Part shown: positions 48,738-58,336 of the stretch, one piece after another | How the letters are laid out: every line of letters starts with the position of its first letter | Position numbering within the stretch: the first letter of the stretch is position 1 | Source: Candidatus Tokpelaia sp. | GTDB taxonomy: Bacteria > Pseudomonadota > Alphaproteobacteria > Rhizobiales > Rhizobiaceae | Assembly (NCBI RefSeq): GCF_008636115.1 | Contig: NZ_QLZD01000016.1 | Coordinates: forward strand, 1-64,000 | Direction: 5' to 3' | DNA length: 64,000 bases | Notes under the pieces: generated by a model | Database searches by the model: none | Told to the model about the DNA's origin: nothing | The model's input: only the letters and a program-made list of their open reading frames with translations | Translations under genes and position numbers: made by a program

Positions 48738-48830
48738 AGCACTCTCCTTCTAAAACAGAGATTCTCCCCCTTACTCGGCTAGACTGGGCAGAAAATAAGG
48801 CAGAATTGCGGCGCCGAAGCCGAGAGAATT

Positions 48831-49970
48831 TTGCCGGAATTTATGTTTTATGATTTGCGCCAGGCCGTTGATGATGCGCTGGCCAAAGGCACGCGATTAG
48901 ACGAATTTACGAAAAATTTTGAATCGACAGCAGCGAAGCATGGCTGGACGGGCTGGACAGGGGAAGGCAGCCCTGCCGGCCGGGCATGGCGGGCGCGCAC
49001 CATTTATGAGACCAATTTACGCACCGCCTATGCGGCCGGGCGCTATAAGCAAATGACCGACCCGGATATGGTTAAAGCGCGGCCTTACTGGCAATATAAG
49101 CACGGCTTTACCCGCCGGCCGAAAGCACCGCGGAGCCACCATTTGGCGCTTGACGGGTTGATTTTGCGCTGTGATGACCTGGCATGGAATGAGATTTACC
49201 CGCCCAATGGCTGGGGCTGCACTTGCGGCGTTGTGCCGTTGAGCCGGCGCCAGATGGAGCGGCTGGGGCGCACTGAACCCGACCCCAGCCCGAACCTGCC
49301 GAAGCGGCGGGTAATTGACCCGGCAACGGGTGAAACGGAGCTGGTGCCGCAAGGTATCAGCCCCGGCTGGAACCATGCACCGGGTAAAGACTGGGCAGAA
49401 GGGCTGATACCAAAAGAGCTGCAAAAACCGCTGGCGGATAGCCGCGATACGCCGGATAAAGGCACCCCGCCGCCGGCAAACCTTGTGCCCTTGCGCCAGA
49501 TAGCGCGGCCGAGCAAAGCCGAGGAATTGCCCGAAGGCAAGTCGGCAGAATATTATGTAGACAGGATATTGGCCGCAGTTGGAGCAAGGCGCGGGCCAGA
49601 CGGGGCGAAACTTATCCGCGATAAAGCCGGACAAGTAGTGGCTGTCTCTGACGCGATGTTTAAAGATGGCGCCGGGCATTGGAAAGTGTTTAAAGCCGGC
49701 CGCGCCGGCAATTTGCTTAAAGCTTTTGAGGCGCTGACTGACCCTGATGAAATCTGGGTGGATTGGGAGCGGCGGCGCGATACCGGCGAAATGCAGCTAA
49801 AGCGCCGCTATGTGCGCTTTGATCCGGATTTAGCGGTATTTTCTGCCTTTAGCTGGGGCAAAGACGGGTGGGGCGGCAGCACATTATTCCCTACTCGCGG
49901 CAGTTCTGGAAAACGGGAGCGGTATATTGAAGGGCAGCGGCATGGCGCGCTGCTTTATCGGCGCAAATAA
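48831..49970 (+). pseudogene. Truncated Mu gpF-like head protein with a PBECR2-type nuclease tail
   Basis: 379 residues. The N-terminal 170 residues match the Mu gpF/SPP1 gp7 minor head protein (RTIYETNLRTAYAAGRYKQ, HHLALDGLILRCDD, YPPNGWGCTCGVVPL with its Cys and Trp). The linker ends near 240, and the C-terminal part (DGAGHWKVFKAGRAGNLL, WVDWERRRDTGEMQLKRRYVRFD, ERYIEGQRHGALLYRRK) fits the phage-Barnase-EndoU-ColicinE5/D-RelE-like nuclease 2 group, known as tails of phage head proteins. The frame begins with TTG and no ribosome site; typical members have roughly 60 more N-terminal residues, so the gene is 5'-truncated. It is likely a relic, although the nuclease tail is intact. Confidence 0.72.
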
Positions 49971-50082
49971 AAAGCCGCACACAAGAGGCGGCTTTGGCAC
50001 CGAATACCTTGGGCAGCCTTCTTGTGAGGCATCGGAATATCAGTAACGGGCACAATATAGCAAAAAGGCCGGGGATAAGCAA

Positions 50083-50433
50083 GTGCTGGCAGAAATTAAA
50101 ATAGAGTTTGATGAGGCAACCAAAAGGCGGCTGGAGCAGTTTCTGGCCAGGTTTGAGGCCCGCGCCGCCAATATTCCCGGCGCGCTGAAAAATATTGGCG
50201 AAGCGCTGCTGCAGGTCACACATGAGCGTTTTGACAGCGGCAAAGACCCGGACGGCAAAATGTGGCAGGAACTGGCACCGCTGACGGTGATGCTGCGGCG
50301 CAGCTCAAAGCCGATATTGCTGCGCACCGGGCGGTTGCGTAATTCCGTCTCTTATAATGTTGTGAATAATCGCCTGGAATTGGGGCCAAATACGGTTGAT
50401 GCGCTCAAGCGGTGTCAGAAAGGGTGTGTATAG
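50083..50433 (+). pseudogene. Truncated phage virion morphogenesis protein, Mu gpG-like
   Basis: 116 residues, starting with GTG (MLAEIKIEFDEATKRRLEQF). RFDSGKDPDGKMWQELAPLTV and RTGRLRNSVSY are typical of the Mu gpG (phage_tail_S) family, which is encoded right after gpF in Mu-like phages, as here. The usual C-terminal beta hairpin is missing: after residue ~105 the frame runs into the palindromic repeat region. A diverged copy is at 53713. A hairpin with GCCGC/GCGGC arms lies between it and the upstream gene. Confidence 0.75.
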
Positions 50434-50435
50434 TG

Positions 50436-50541
50436 ATTTCGTCTGACGCCCGGCATACTATATCCAGTGGCGTGGATTGGGAGCGTAGCGCGTTTTTGCC
50501 AAAAATCGTCTATTTTTTTGACAAAAGTTTCAGCGCGCTAC
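50436..50541. repeat. Imperfect palindrome family, copy A
   Basis: The core 50485-50541 starts with GTAGCGCG and ends with its complement CGCGCTAC, enclosing TTTTTGCCAAAAA and TTGACAAAA blocks. The preceding 50 bases are also shared with copy B. It begins right where the gpG-like gene breaks. Confidence 0.8.
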
Positions 50542-50784
50542 AGAGGCACGGCCGGCAGTAATTTTTGCCCGCGCGCGATAAGCGATAAAGCATAAATGTC
50601 TCTATTGTGCAGGCTATAATTTCCCGGTTGATTTCGGGCCGTAATTCTGCCAAAAGAGCAGGAGAGGCGTGAGCCTGGATATTCCGGCTTTTGCCGGGAG
50701 TATGAAGAGCGCTCTATTGCCTGGAAATCTGAAGGCTTTTGGTTTTTATTTATGGAAATCCGGGCCGTTTGCAGTATCTCTTTG

Positions 50785-50870
50785 TTGGAAGTCTAAACGC
50801 TTCCAATATTTATTGTTGGAAGTCTGAACGCTTCCAATATTTGTTGCCGGAAGTCTAAACGCTTCCGGGT
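50785..50870. repeat. Three 31-bp hairpin repeats before tRNA-Ser
   Basis: Units at 50785, 50816 and 50847 share GGAAGTCTAAACGCTTCC (one base differs in the second), a small inverted repeat GGAAG/CTTCC. The third unit has compensating changes next to the stem (TTGG...CCAA to CCGG...CCGG), so the flanking pairing is kept. Confidence 0.85.
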
Positions 50871-50878
50871 AGGCGCAT

Positions 50879-50968
50879 GGAGGGGTGGCCGAGCGGTTTA
50901 AGGCACCGGTCTTGAAAACCGGCGTGCGGGAGACTGTACCGTGGGTTCGAATCCCACCCCCTCCGCCA
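50879..50968 (+). tRNA. tRNA-Ser (anticodon TGA)
   Basis: A 90-nt cloverleaf of class II. The acceptor pairs GGAGGGG with CCCCTCC, the D arm has GGCCGAGCGGTTTAAGGC, the anticodon loop is CTTGAAA with TGA, the long variable arm is GTGCGGGAGACTGTACC, and the T arm is GTGGGTTCGAATCCCAC. The CCA end is encoded. Phage remnants lie on both sides, but no duplicated tRNA end is visible in the window. Confidence 0.97.
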
Positions 50969-51207
50969 TATTATTATTCTGTGTCCCTTACACCTGGAAT
51001 AATGCCGTAAAAATGTAAGGGGCCGGTTCATTTGGCAAAAAGTGAGGGAGTATTTGCCAAAGAATATAATATTGATATTTAATGATAGAAAAGAAATTTT
51101 ACGAAAAAATGCTAAAAACTGCATAATCATTTGCCTGTGCAAAAGTGCTCAAAGATGTGCGAAATGTGTTCAATAGCGTGAGCCGAGCGTCAGATTGGCT
51201 GGTGGCA

Positions 51208-51317
51208 CCGGTTATCTCTGACGCCTGGCATACACTATCTGGTAGGGCATGGATTTGCCGCCTGGCGCGTTTTTGTCAAAAAACGTCTATTTCTTGACAA
51301 AAATTTCAGCACGCCAC
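51208..51317. repeat. Imperfect palindrome family, copy B
   Basis: About 80 percent like copy A over 105 bases by eye; the core 51263-51317 keeps TGGCGCG ... CACGCCA ends, with paired changes in both arms relative to copy A. It lies just upstream of the hydrolase fusion gene and contains TTGACA that may serve as its -35 box. Confidence 0.75.
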
Positions 51318-51358
51318 GAAAAATGCTTCTCCCCGGCAAAAGGAAGGGTAAGACTATA

Positions 51359-53362
51359 ATGAAGACTATAGTGAGCCTGTTTTTTGTTCTGACCTTGATT
51401 GTGTATCCCCATATTGTTCTGGCAGAAAATGCTCGTCATTATAGTCTTGTTTTGTCAAAACCGGGTCAGGAATTAAAAATTCTCAATTATAATAAACTTG
51501 CCCCTATTGCCTCTGTCCCCATGGGTGAAGACCTGCATGAGATTGTTCTCTCTGCCGATCAGCGGACAGCCTATATATCCAATGCCGGGATAAATAATCA
51601 GGGGCATAATATCCATATTGTCAATCTTGAGACTCTGACAGTAGAAAAGACGGTTGATACAAGGCCGTTTTATATTCTTCACGGGCTGGCCTGTCTTCAT
51701 GACAGGCTCTGGTTTACCGCACAAGGCTCCAAAGCGGTTGCCGTATATGATGTCAAGACCGGCAAAGTGACAAATCTGTTGGGGGCAGGGCAGGATTTTA
51801 CCCATTTGATTCAGGTCGCGCCTGATGAAAGCCGCCTTTACACGGCAAATGCAGAATCCGGCACTGTCGGTATTTTTGAGAAAAAAGAACTTCCCCCCTA
51901 TAAGCTGCCCACAGGGATTCTGCCTCCTGAGGCCAGGCTCAGGCCGGACTGGCGGCAGATAATTGTCAATGCAGGATATGGCGCGGAAGGGTTTGATATT
52001 TCTGCCAATGGTGAAGAATTATGGACAGCCCGGCCTGATGGCCATGTGATTATTGTTGATTTGGCGGCGAAGAAAATTGCCTGTGATAGTGACACAAATG
52101 TGCAAGGGCTGCATCGCCTGAAATTTATGCCTGACGGCAAGGCCGTTGCTATTGTCAGCGTTAAAACGGGCGATTTGCTGTTTTACAATGCCCAGACGCG
52201 GATTTTGGAAAAACAGGAAAAAATATGTAAGGGCGCCGGTCTTTATATGGATAAAGAAAGCAACAGAATGTCCGTTTCCTGCACGTTTGATAATCAGGTT
52301 GCTGTTATTGACCTTATCAGCAGAAAACTTGTTAAAATTCTGCCTATAGGCCGTCCGGATAGCATTATTGCCGCGAGGGGCACTATAAAGGATAATACCG
52401 CTACCCCATCTTATGGCCCGCAACTGGAAGGATTTGATTATCCTGCCCCTGTCCGGCATTTCCGCTTTTCTTCGCAAGGCCAGGAACTGGAAATGGCCTA
52501 TCTTGATTACAAACCGGCAAGGCCCAATGGGCAAAATATCATCTTGCTTCACGGCAAGAATTTCTGTGCCGCGACATGGGATACAACATCGCGCCTTCTG
52601 GTTCAGCACGGCTATCGTGTAATCGCGCCGGATCAGATTGGTTTTTGTAAATCCGCCAAGCCTGAACATTATCAATACAGTTTTCAGCAATTAGCGCGCA
52701 ACACCCGGGATTTGCTGGAAAATCTGGGTATTCATCAGGCGGTGTTTATGGGGCATTCTACCGGCGGCATGCTGGCGATTCGCTATGCCTTAATGTATCC
52801 TGATACGGTCGCAAAGCTGGTGCTGGTTAATCCGATCGGGCTGGAAGACTGGAAGGCTAAGGGCGTTCCCTCAATCAGCATTGATCAATGGTATGAGCGC
52901 GAATTAAAACTCAGTGCCGCTGCCATTAAGAAATATGAGCAGGCGACCTATTATGCCGGGACATGGAAACCTGAATATGATATTTGGGTGACCATGCTGG
53001 CCGGGCTTAATAATGGCAGTGGCAAAAAAATTGTGGCGTGGAATTCTGCGCTTCTCTATGACATGATTTACACGCAGCCGGTTTATTATGAATTTGAGCA
53101 GGTTCGCGCGCCGGTTCTTCTGCTGATTGGCGCCAGGGATAATACAGCCATCGGCAAAGATCTGGCTCCGCCTGATATAAGGAAAAAACTGGGGAATTAT
53201 CCGGTTTTGGCCAAAGCGGCGGCGAAACGGTTTCCGCAGGCGCTATTGCATGAATTCCCCGATCTTGGGCATGCGCCGCAAATACAGGCGCCCGATATTT
53301 TTCACAAAGCTCTGCTGCAAGGGCTCGGAGCGCGCAGTAAAGCTGTAAAAGCTATAAAATAA
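51359..53362 (+). CDS. Secreted beta-propeller and alpha/beta-hydrolase fusion protein
   Basis: A 667-aa protein with a signal peptide (cleaved near VLAENARH). Residues ~30-350 form a YVTN/YncE-like beta-propeller: repeated blades such as EIVLSADQRTAYISNAG, VAPDESRLYTANAESGTVG and KFMPDGKAVAIVS. Residues ~380-660 are an alpha/beta-hydrolase with nucleophile Ser467 (GHSTGG), Asp594 (GARDN) and His638 (LGHAPQ), and the oxyanion loop LLHGKNF. The fold is close to epoxide hydrolase and haloperoxidase-like esterases. AGGAAGGG stands ten bases before the ATG. The substrate is unknown; the propeller may bind a polymer or metal. It is intact between two decayed phage copies, so it may be cargo. Confidence 0.75.
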   Translation: MKTIVSLFFVLTLIVYPHIVLAENARHYSLVLSKPGQELKILNYNKLAPIASVPMGEDLHEIVLSADQRTAYISNAGINNQGHNIHIVNLETLTVEKTVDTRPFYILHGLACLHDRLWFTAQGSKAVAVYDVKTGKVTNLLGAGQDFTHLIQVAPDESRLYTANAESGTVGIFEKKELPPYKLPTGILPPEARLRPDWRQIIVNAGYGAEGFDISANGEELWTARPDGHVIIVDLAAKKIACDSDTNVQGLHRLKFMPDGKAVAIVSVKTGDLLFYNAQTRILEKQEKICKGAGLYMDKESNRMSVSCTFDNQVAVIDLISRKLVKILPIGRPDSIIAARGTIKDNTATPSYGPQLEGFDYPAPVRHFRFSSQGQELEMAYLDYKPARPNGQNIILLHGKNFCAATWDTTSRLLVQHGYRVIAPDQIGFCKSAKPEHYQYSFQQLARNTRDLLENLGIHQAVFMGHSTGGMLAIRYALMYPDTVAKLVLVNPIGLEDWKAKGVPSISIDQWYERELKLSAAAIKKYEQATYYAGTWKPEYDIWVTMLAGLNNGSGKKIVAWNSALLYDMIYTQPVYYEFEQVRAPVLLLIGARDNTAIGKDLAPPDIRKKLGNYPVLAKAAAKRFPQALLHEFPDLGHAPQIQAPDIFHKALLQGLGARSKAVKAIK

Positions 53363-53377
53363 GCAGGAAAACAGAAA

Positions 53378-53608
53378 ATGAAAAGCTCAACCGCCGCTAG
53401 TGCTTTGGCAAAAGCCGGCTGCTATTTGCCGCTAAAGTGCCGTTATGTGCGGTTTGATCCGATAAGAGCGGTTTTTTCGGCCTTTAGCTGGGGATCAACA
53501 GGCTGGAGCGGTAATACGCTGTTTTCCACAAAAGGCAATAAAGAGAAAGATGAGCGCTATATTGAGCGGCAGCAGCATGGCGCGCTGCTTTATCGGCGCA
53601 AAAAATAA
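53378..53608 (+). pseudogene. Second, fragmentary copy of the PBECR2-type nuclease tail
   Basis: 76 residues. From about residue 22 it matches the end of the gene at 48831 (CRYVRFD, AVFSAFSWG, RYIE, QHGALLYRRK), but with many substitutions, so the copies have diverged. The first 20 residues are translated from a repeat piece (GCTTTGGCAAAAGCCGGC) also found at 53951. The head-protein part is absent. It cannot be an active head protein. Confidence 0.75.
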
Positions 53609-53712
53609 GCCGCTACAAGAGGCGGCTTTGCATGGGTCATCTTGGTCATCTGTCTTGTCAGCATTGATAGCACCCACAAGCACAATATAGCTATTGGGAA
53701 GGATAATGTAAA

Positions 53713-54000
53713 GTGCTGGCAAACTTTAAAATAGAGTTTGATGGGGCAACCAAAAGGCGGCTGGAGCAGTTTTTGGTCACGCTTGAGGCCCGCGCCGCCA
53801 ATATTCCCGGCGCGCTGAAAAATATTGGTGAGGCGCTGCTGCAGGTCACGCATGAGCGTTTTGACAGCGGCAAAAACCCTGACGGCAAAATGTGGGAGGA
53901 ATTGGCGCCGCTAACAGTAATGCTGCGGGGCAGCTCAAAGCCGACTGGCGCGCTTTTGGCAAAAGCCGGCCGTTTTTTGACAAAAATTTCAGCGCGCTAC
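53713..54000 (+). pseudogene. Second, truncated copy of the gpG-like virion morphogenesis gene
   Basis: Matches the gene at 50083 over about 77 codons (FKIEFDGATKRRLEQFLVT, ANIPGALKNIGEALLQVTH). It starts with GTG, then breaks in the sequence SSKPTGALLAKAG, where palindrome copy C begins; the open frame runs on to 54099 in unrelated sequence. The spacing to the upstream nuclease fragment is the same kind as in the first copy, including the terminator-like GCCGC/GCGGC hairpin. Confidence 0.75.
53946..54000. repeat. Imperfect palindrome family, copy C
   Basis: Shares TTTTTTGACAAAAATTTCAGCGCGCTAC-like right half with copies A and B, and a left end TGGCGCGC. It begins at the breakpoint of the gpG-like copy. 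The text exceeds no more than the shared right half; the left half is more diverged. Confidence 0.7.
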
Positions 54001-54211
54001 ACTTTGCCGGCATTGGAGGCATTCTGCGTCTTCAGGCTTTTCCCTGTGACCGACATATATAAGGCTGTTTTCCAATGCCGGCATGAGCCGGAACAGTGAT
54101 GATTTTTAGCCCCGGACTATAGACCCCTCTGCCCGTATCTGCGGATTGATGACACAAGCCTGTTCCTTGCGGGCAAATTTTGCCATGACACCGGTTGAGC
54201 CGGTTGGCCTG

Positions 54212-55678
54212 TCAGTTCCATAAAGCCAGAATCGGCCAGCCGACCAGCAGTAAAATGCTGATAAATATGACGCCGAAAATTGCCCCAAGCCGCCAGAAAT
54301 CCCTGGATTTAATATAGCCGCTGCCGTAAATAACTATGCCGGGGCCGGTAGCATAAGGTGTCAGGCAGCCCATAAGGCCAATGGAAAACAGCAGCAACAG
54401 GCTGAGCTGTCCCATCGGCACGCCGGGCATGCCTTTGCCAATAGCCAGAATCACCGGCAGCATAGTGGCGGTATGGGCAGAAAGGCTGGCAAACAGATAA
54501 TGGGCGAAATAAAAGACAAGCACCAGAATAATAATAGTGGCACTGGCGGAGAGGCCGGCCAGATGCGCGCTCATAGCCCCGGAGAACCAATCGATAAAAC
54601 CCGAGCGCGTCAGCCCATTGGCCATAGTCACCAATGTGGCCAGGCTGATCAATGTATTCCAGGCGCTGCTGTAACCGGTAATATCTTTCCACGGGACAAT
54701 GCGCAAAGCCAGCATGAGCGAGACAGCGAGCAGGCAAACCACTGTGGCATTGATGATATGCGTGCCGAATATCCACAGGCAAAGGCTCAGAAGCACCAGG
54801 CAGATTAAAATAATCTCCTTATGTGTCAGCCCGCCCAGTTTTTTTAGCTCTCCCCCGGCCCAGCCGGATACTTCAGCACTATGGGTGACCTCCGGCTTGT
54901 AAAAAATATAAGCAAGCCAGGGCGTTATAACCAGCAAAATAAGTCCCGCCGGCAAAAAAGCCAGAAACCAGTGCAGCCAGCTAATCTGCACGCCGGCAAT
55001 TTTATTGACAAATTCCACCCCCAGCGTGTTGGGGGCGGCGCCGGTCATAAACATGGAAGAGCTCAGGCTGGTGCCGACAACCATCATCCACATAAGATAG
55101 CCGCCAATACGGCGGGAAGAGGGGTCATTGGGAAAAGAGCGGAACAAAGACGGCAGATTTTTGATAATGGGGAAAATAATGCCCCCGGTGCGCGCCGTAT
55201 TGGAGGGAGTAAAAGGCGCCAGCAGGACATCAATAATCATAATGGCATAGCCCAGCGTTAATGTGCGCCTGCCCATGAATTTTACCAGAATCAGCGCCAG
55301 GCGGCGCCCCAGCCCTGTCACTTCATAACCCAGGGCAAAAATAAAAGCGCCAAATACCAGCCAGACCGTAGTATTGGAAAAGCCTGCCAGCCCCCATTTC
55401 AGCGCTTCCTTACCGCTGCCAAAGGCGGGATCGGCCAGCTCCTGCGCATTAAACAGCAGATAATCGGCGCCGATTATGCAAATGGTAACAGCGATGAAAC
55501 TGATTGCCGTTGCCGGAATCGGCTCTAAAATCATACCGGTGACCATGCCCAGAAACACGGCAAAATAGCGCCAGGCCTGCGGCGGCATACCCTCCGGCGC
55601 CGGCAGAAGAAAGATAAGACCCATGACGATAAAAGGTGCCAGCGACTTCCATAAATTACTGTTTTTCAAAGCACACAT
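54212..55678 (-). CDS. citT: Citrate:succinate antiporter, CitT-like
   Basis: A 488-aa DASS-family inner-membrane transporter, essentially the length of E. coli CitT (487). APFTPSNTARTGGIIFPIIKN and FASLSAHTATMLPVILAIGKG are the SNT-type hairpins; GMILEPIPATAISFIAVTIC, RRIGGYLMWMM and PYATGPGIVIYGSGY agree almost word for word with remembered CitT. CitT exchanges external citrate for internal succinate in anaerobic citrate use. No citrate lyase genes are in the window. The close match to an enterobacterial protein suggests transfer, but only a tree could tell. It faces away from the AraC relic and is bounded by phage debris at its 3' end. Confidence 0.88.
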   Translation of the reverse strand: MCALKNSNLWKSLAPFIVMGLIFLLPAPEGMPPQAWRYFAVFLGMVTGMILEPIPATAISFIAVTICIIGADYLLFNAQELADPAFGSGKEALKWGLAGFSNTTVWLVFGAFIFALGYEVTGLGRRLALILVKFMGRRTLTLGYAIMIIDVLLAPFTPSNTARTGGIIFPIIKNLPSLFRSFPNDPSSRRIGGYLMWMMVVGTSLSSSMFMTGAAPNTLGVEFVNKIAGVQISWLHWFLAFLPAGLILLVITPWLAYIFYKPEVTHSAEVSGWAGGELKKLGGLTHKEIILICLVLLSLCLWIFGTHIINATVVCLLAVSLMLALRIVPWKDITGYSSAWNTLISLATLVTMANGLTRSGFIDWFSGAMSAHLAGLSASATIIILVLVFYFAHYLFASLSAHTATMLPVILAIGKGMPGVPMGQLSLLLLFSIGLMGCLTPYATGPGIVIYGSGYIKSRDFWRLGAIFGVIFISILLLVGWPILALWN

Positions 55679-56031
55679 AAGATTTCAGCTCAAGGAGTAA
55701 GTGACAGGAGGCGGCAGGCACTATTTACCGATTATACAGAACTATTGCCGGCCGTATTTTGCCGGAATTTCCGGCAGAAACAGGCGCCAGGAGAAACTTC
55801 TACCATATTTCCGGCAGGAAATTCCAGCCCGTTGCCATAGATTAGCGTATCCGGCGCAGTGTGCCCTGAGTCGCCCGGCCCGTCAAAGCCGAAAAAAAGC
55901 GGCAACAGACAGAGAAAATGAAAATGTGGATAAATGAAAAAGCCGTTTTGCTGCGGCTTTGAGCCCGGGAAAGAAGGCAGCCGGGGAGCAGATATAAAGG
56001 GCTAATATTCCGCACACCAGTATAAAACCCG
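55679..56031. other. Intergenic region upstream of citT
   Basis: About 350 bases. It should hold the citT promoter (no clear box pair seen) and contains a terminator-like hairpin at 55939-55960. No gene is recognised. Confidence 0.5.
55939..55960 (-). terminator. Terminator after the AraC relic
   Basis: On the minus strand AAAGCCG and CGGCTTT arms with an eight-base loop, followed by TTTTC. Confidence 0.6.
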
Positions 56032-56925
56032 TTATATATCGGTTTTCATGCGGGCAATACCCTGCCCGGGCGGGGCGCCGAACAGGCGGCTATATTCACG
56101 GTTAAATTGTGAAGCGCTTGTCGGCGCCGAGCTGATAGACCGCGGCCGCGGCCTTTATTGTCTCATTCAACATCAGGCGGCGTGCTTCTGTCAAACGCAG
56201 ACGCTTGTGATATTGCAGCGGACTCAATAGCAGTTACCTGTTTGAAATGATTGTAAAAAGAGGGGGGACTCATATTGGCGATCCGGGCCAGATCTTCCAT
56301 TTTTATTGGCTTGTTGAGATTGTTTTTGATATAATTTGTCACTTTGGCAATTTGCCCGGTGCGGCTTGTCACTCCGAACCACTGGGCAAGACAGGCGCTA
56401 TGCTCTCCTTGCAGCAGCCGGTAATAAATCTCATTGAAAATGAGCGGCGCCGGCGGCGCAATATATTGCGGACTATCCGGCAGGCGCACCGGCCGCATTA
56501 TTGCGTCCGGCAATTTATCCGGCATCAGACCCGTGGCCACGGCTCTAATAGGTCTGTCTGGCGGCGCGGCGTGATTTCTTATCGCTGAAAACGGCAGAAA
56601 TTCGCGGATTTTCTGCGAATCCAGCCTGATTTGCAGCCCGTCATCAGGCCTGTCTTGTGTTGCCTTTGTCACCCGGCCTGCCGGCGGCAAATGCACCAAT
56701 ACCAGTAAATAATGCGCCGGCGAATATGTATAAACAGCCTCATCTGATAAAATCTGCTTTTGCGCCTGAGCAATAATACAGAGACAAGGCTCATTAAAGG
56801 CGCGGAGAGGCAAAACCCGCTTTACAGGCTTTAGCCAAAGGCAGGCCGGCAATCACTGTACCGTTGCGCCCCTCACGGGCGCTGTGCCTGTTTATCAACC
56901 GGCTCAATTCCGCCTGTTTTATCAT
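56032..56925 (-). pseudogene. AraC-family regulator broken by three single-base insertions
   Basis: Reading in pieces restores a full regulator. Piece 1 starts at the ATG at 56925 (MIKQAELSRLINRHSAREG, then AGLPLAKACKAGFASPRL) and ends near 56804. Piece 2 (NEPCLCIIAQAQKQIL to NNLNKPIKMEDLARIANMS, HFKQVTA) ends near 56227. Piece 3 (SPLQYHKRLRLTEARRLML) ends near 56120. Piece 4 (SASQFNREYSRLFGAPPGQ) ends at 56032. Each join needs removal of one extra base. The N-terminal AraC_N and both helix-turn-helix halves are otherwise conserved. Relatives often lie beside aldo/keto reductase genes and control them; here the reductase at 57100 is divergent and intact. Three separate indels make sequencing error unlikely. 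Confidence 0.88.
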
Positions 56926-57021
56926 GTATTTTCCCAAAGTCGCGTCTTGCTCTGTTTTCGTCAAAAGATTATGGCAGGAATCTGCTTTTTGGAGAAGCAG
57001 GCAAGGTTTCAGGAGATTTGA

Positions 57022-58089
<1,068 letters not shown>

Positions 58090-58118
58090 AAATGGCGTCC
58101 GGCCTTCAGAGAATGATG

Positions 58119-58148
58119 AAAACGGCCTGTCTGACATGCAGGCCGTTT
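58119..58148 (+). terminator. Intrinsic terminator after the aldo/keto reductase
   Basis: AAACGGCCTG and CAGGCCGTTT arms with a ten-base loop, 30 bases after the stop. The next 190 bases to the xapA-like gene hold no supported gene. Confidence 0.75.
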
Positions 58149-58336
58149 ATCTTTGCTGCCTGGCCGGGCCGCCTTTTCCTGTGATTATGTGTCGCTGGCC
58201 GATAAAGCCATTGCGCTTTGGCGGTTTTATGCTTTATGCTGGACGGTAAATATAAAAGAGCAGGGGCGCTGCCTGTTGCTGCGTAAAAGCGGCGCGCTCT
58301 CGGCTCTCACTCTGTTGAAAAAACGGTTTGTCTCTC

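Noticed and set aside
50785-50870. Possible CRISPR array
   Set aside because: The units are contiguous without unique spacers, and no cas genes are in the window.
50879-50968. tRNA-Ser as the attachment site of the phage remnant
   Set aside because: No second copy of the tRNA 3' end and no integrase gene are present; Mu-like phages also insert by transposition rather than at tRNA genes.
50855-51142. Minus-strand frame containing RRGWDSNPRYSLPHAGFQ
   Set aside because: This is the well-known spurious translation of the antisense of a tRNA-Ser gene.
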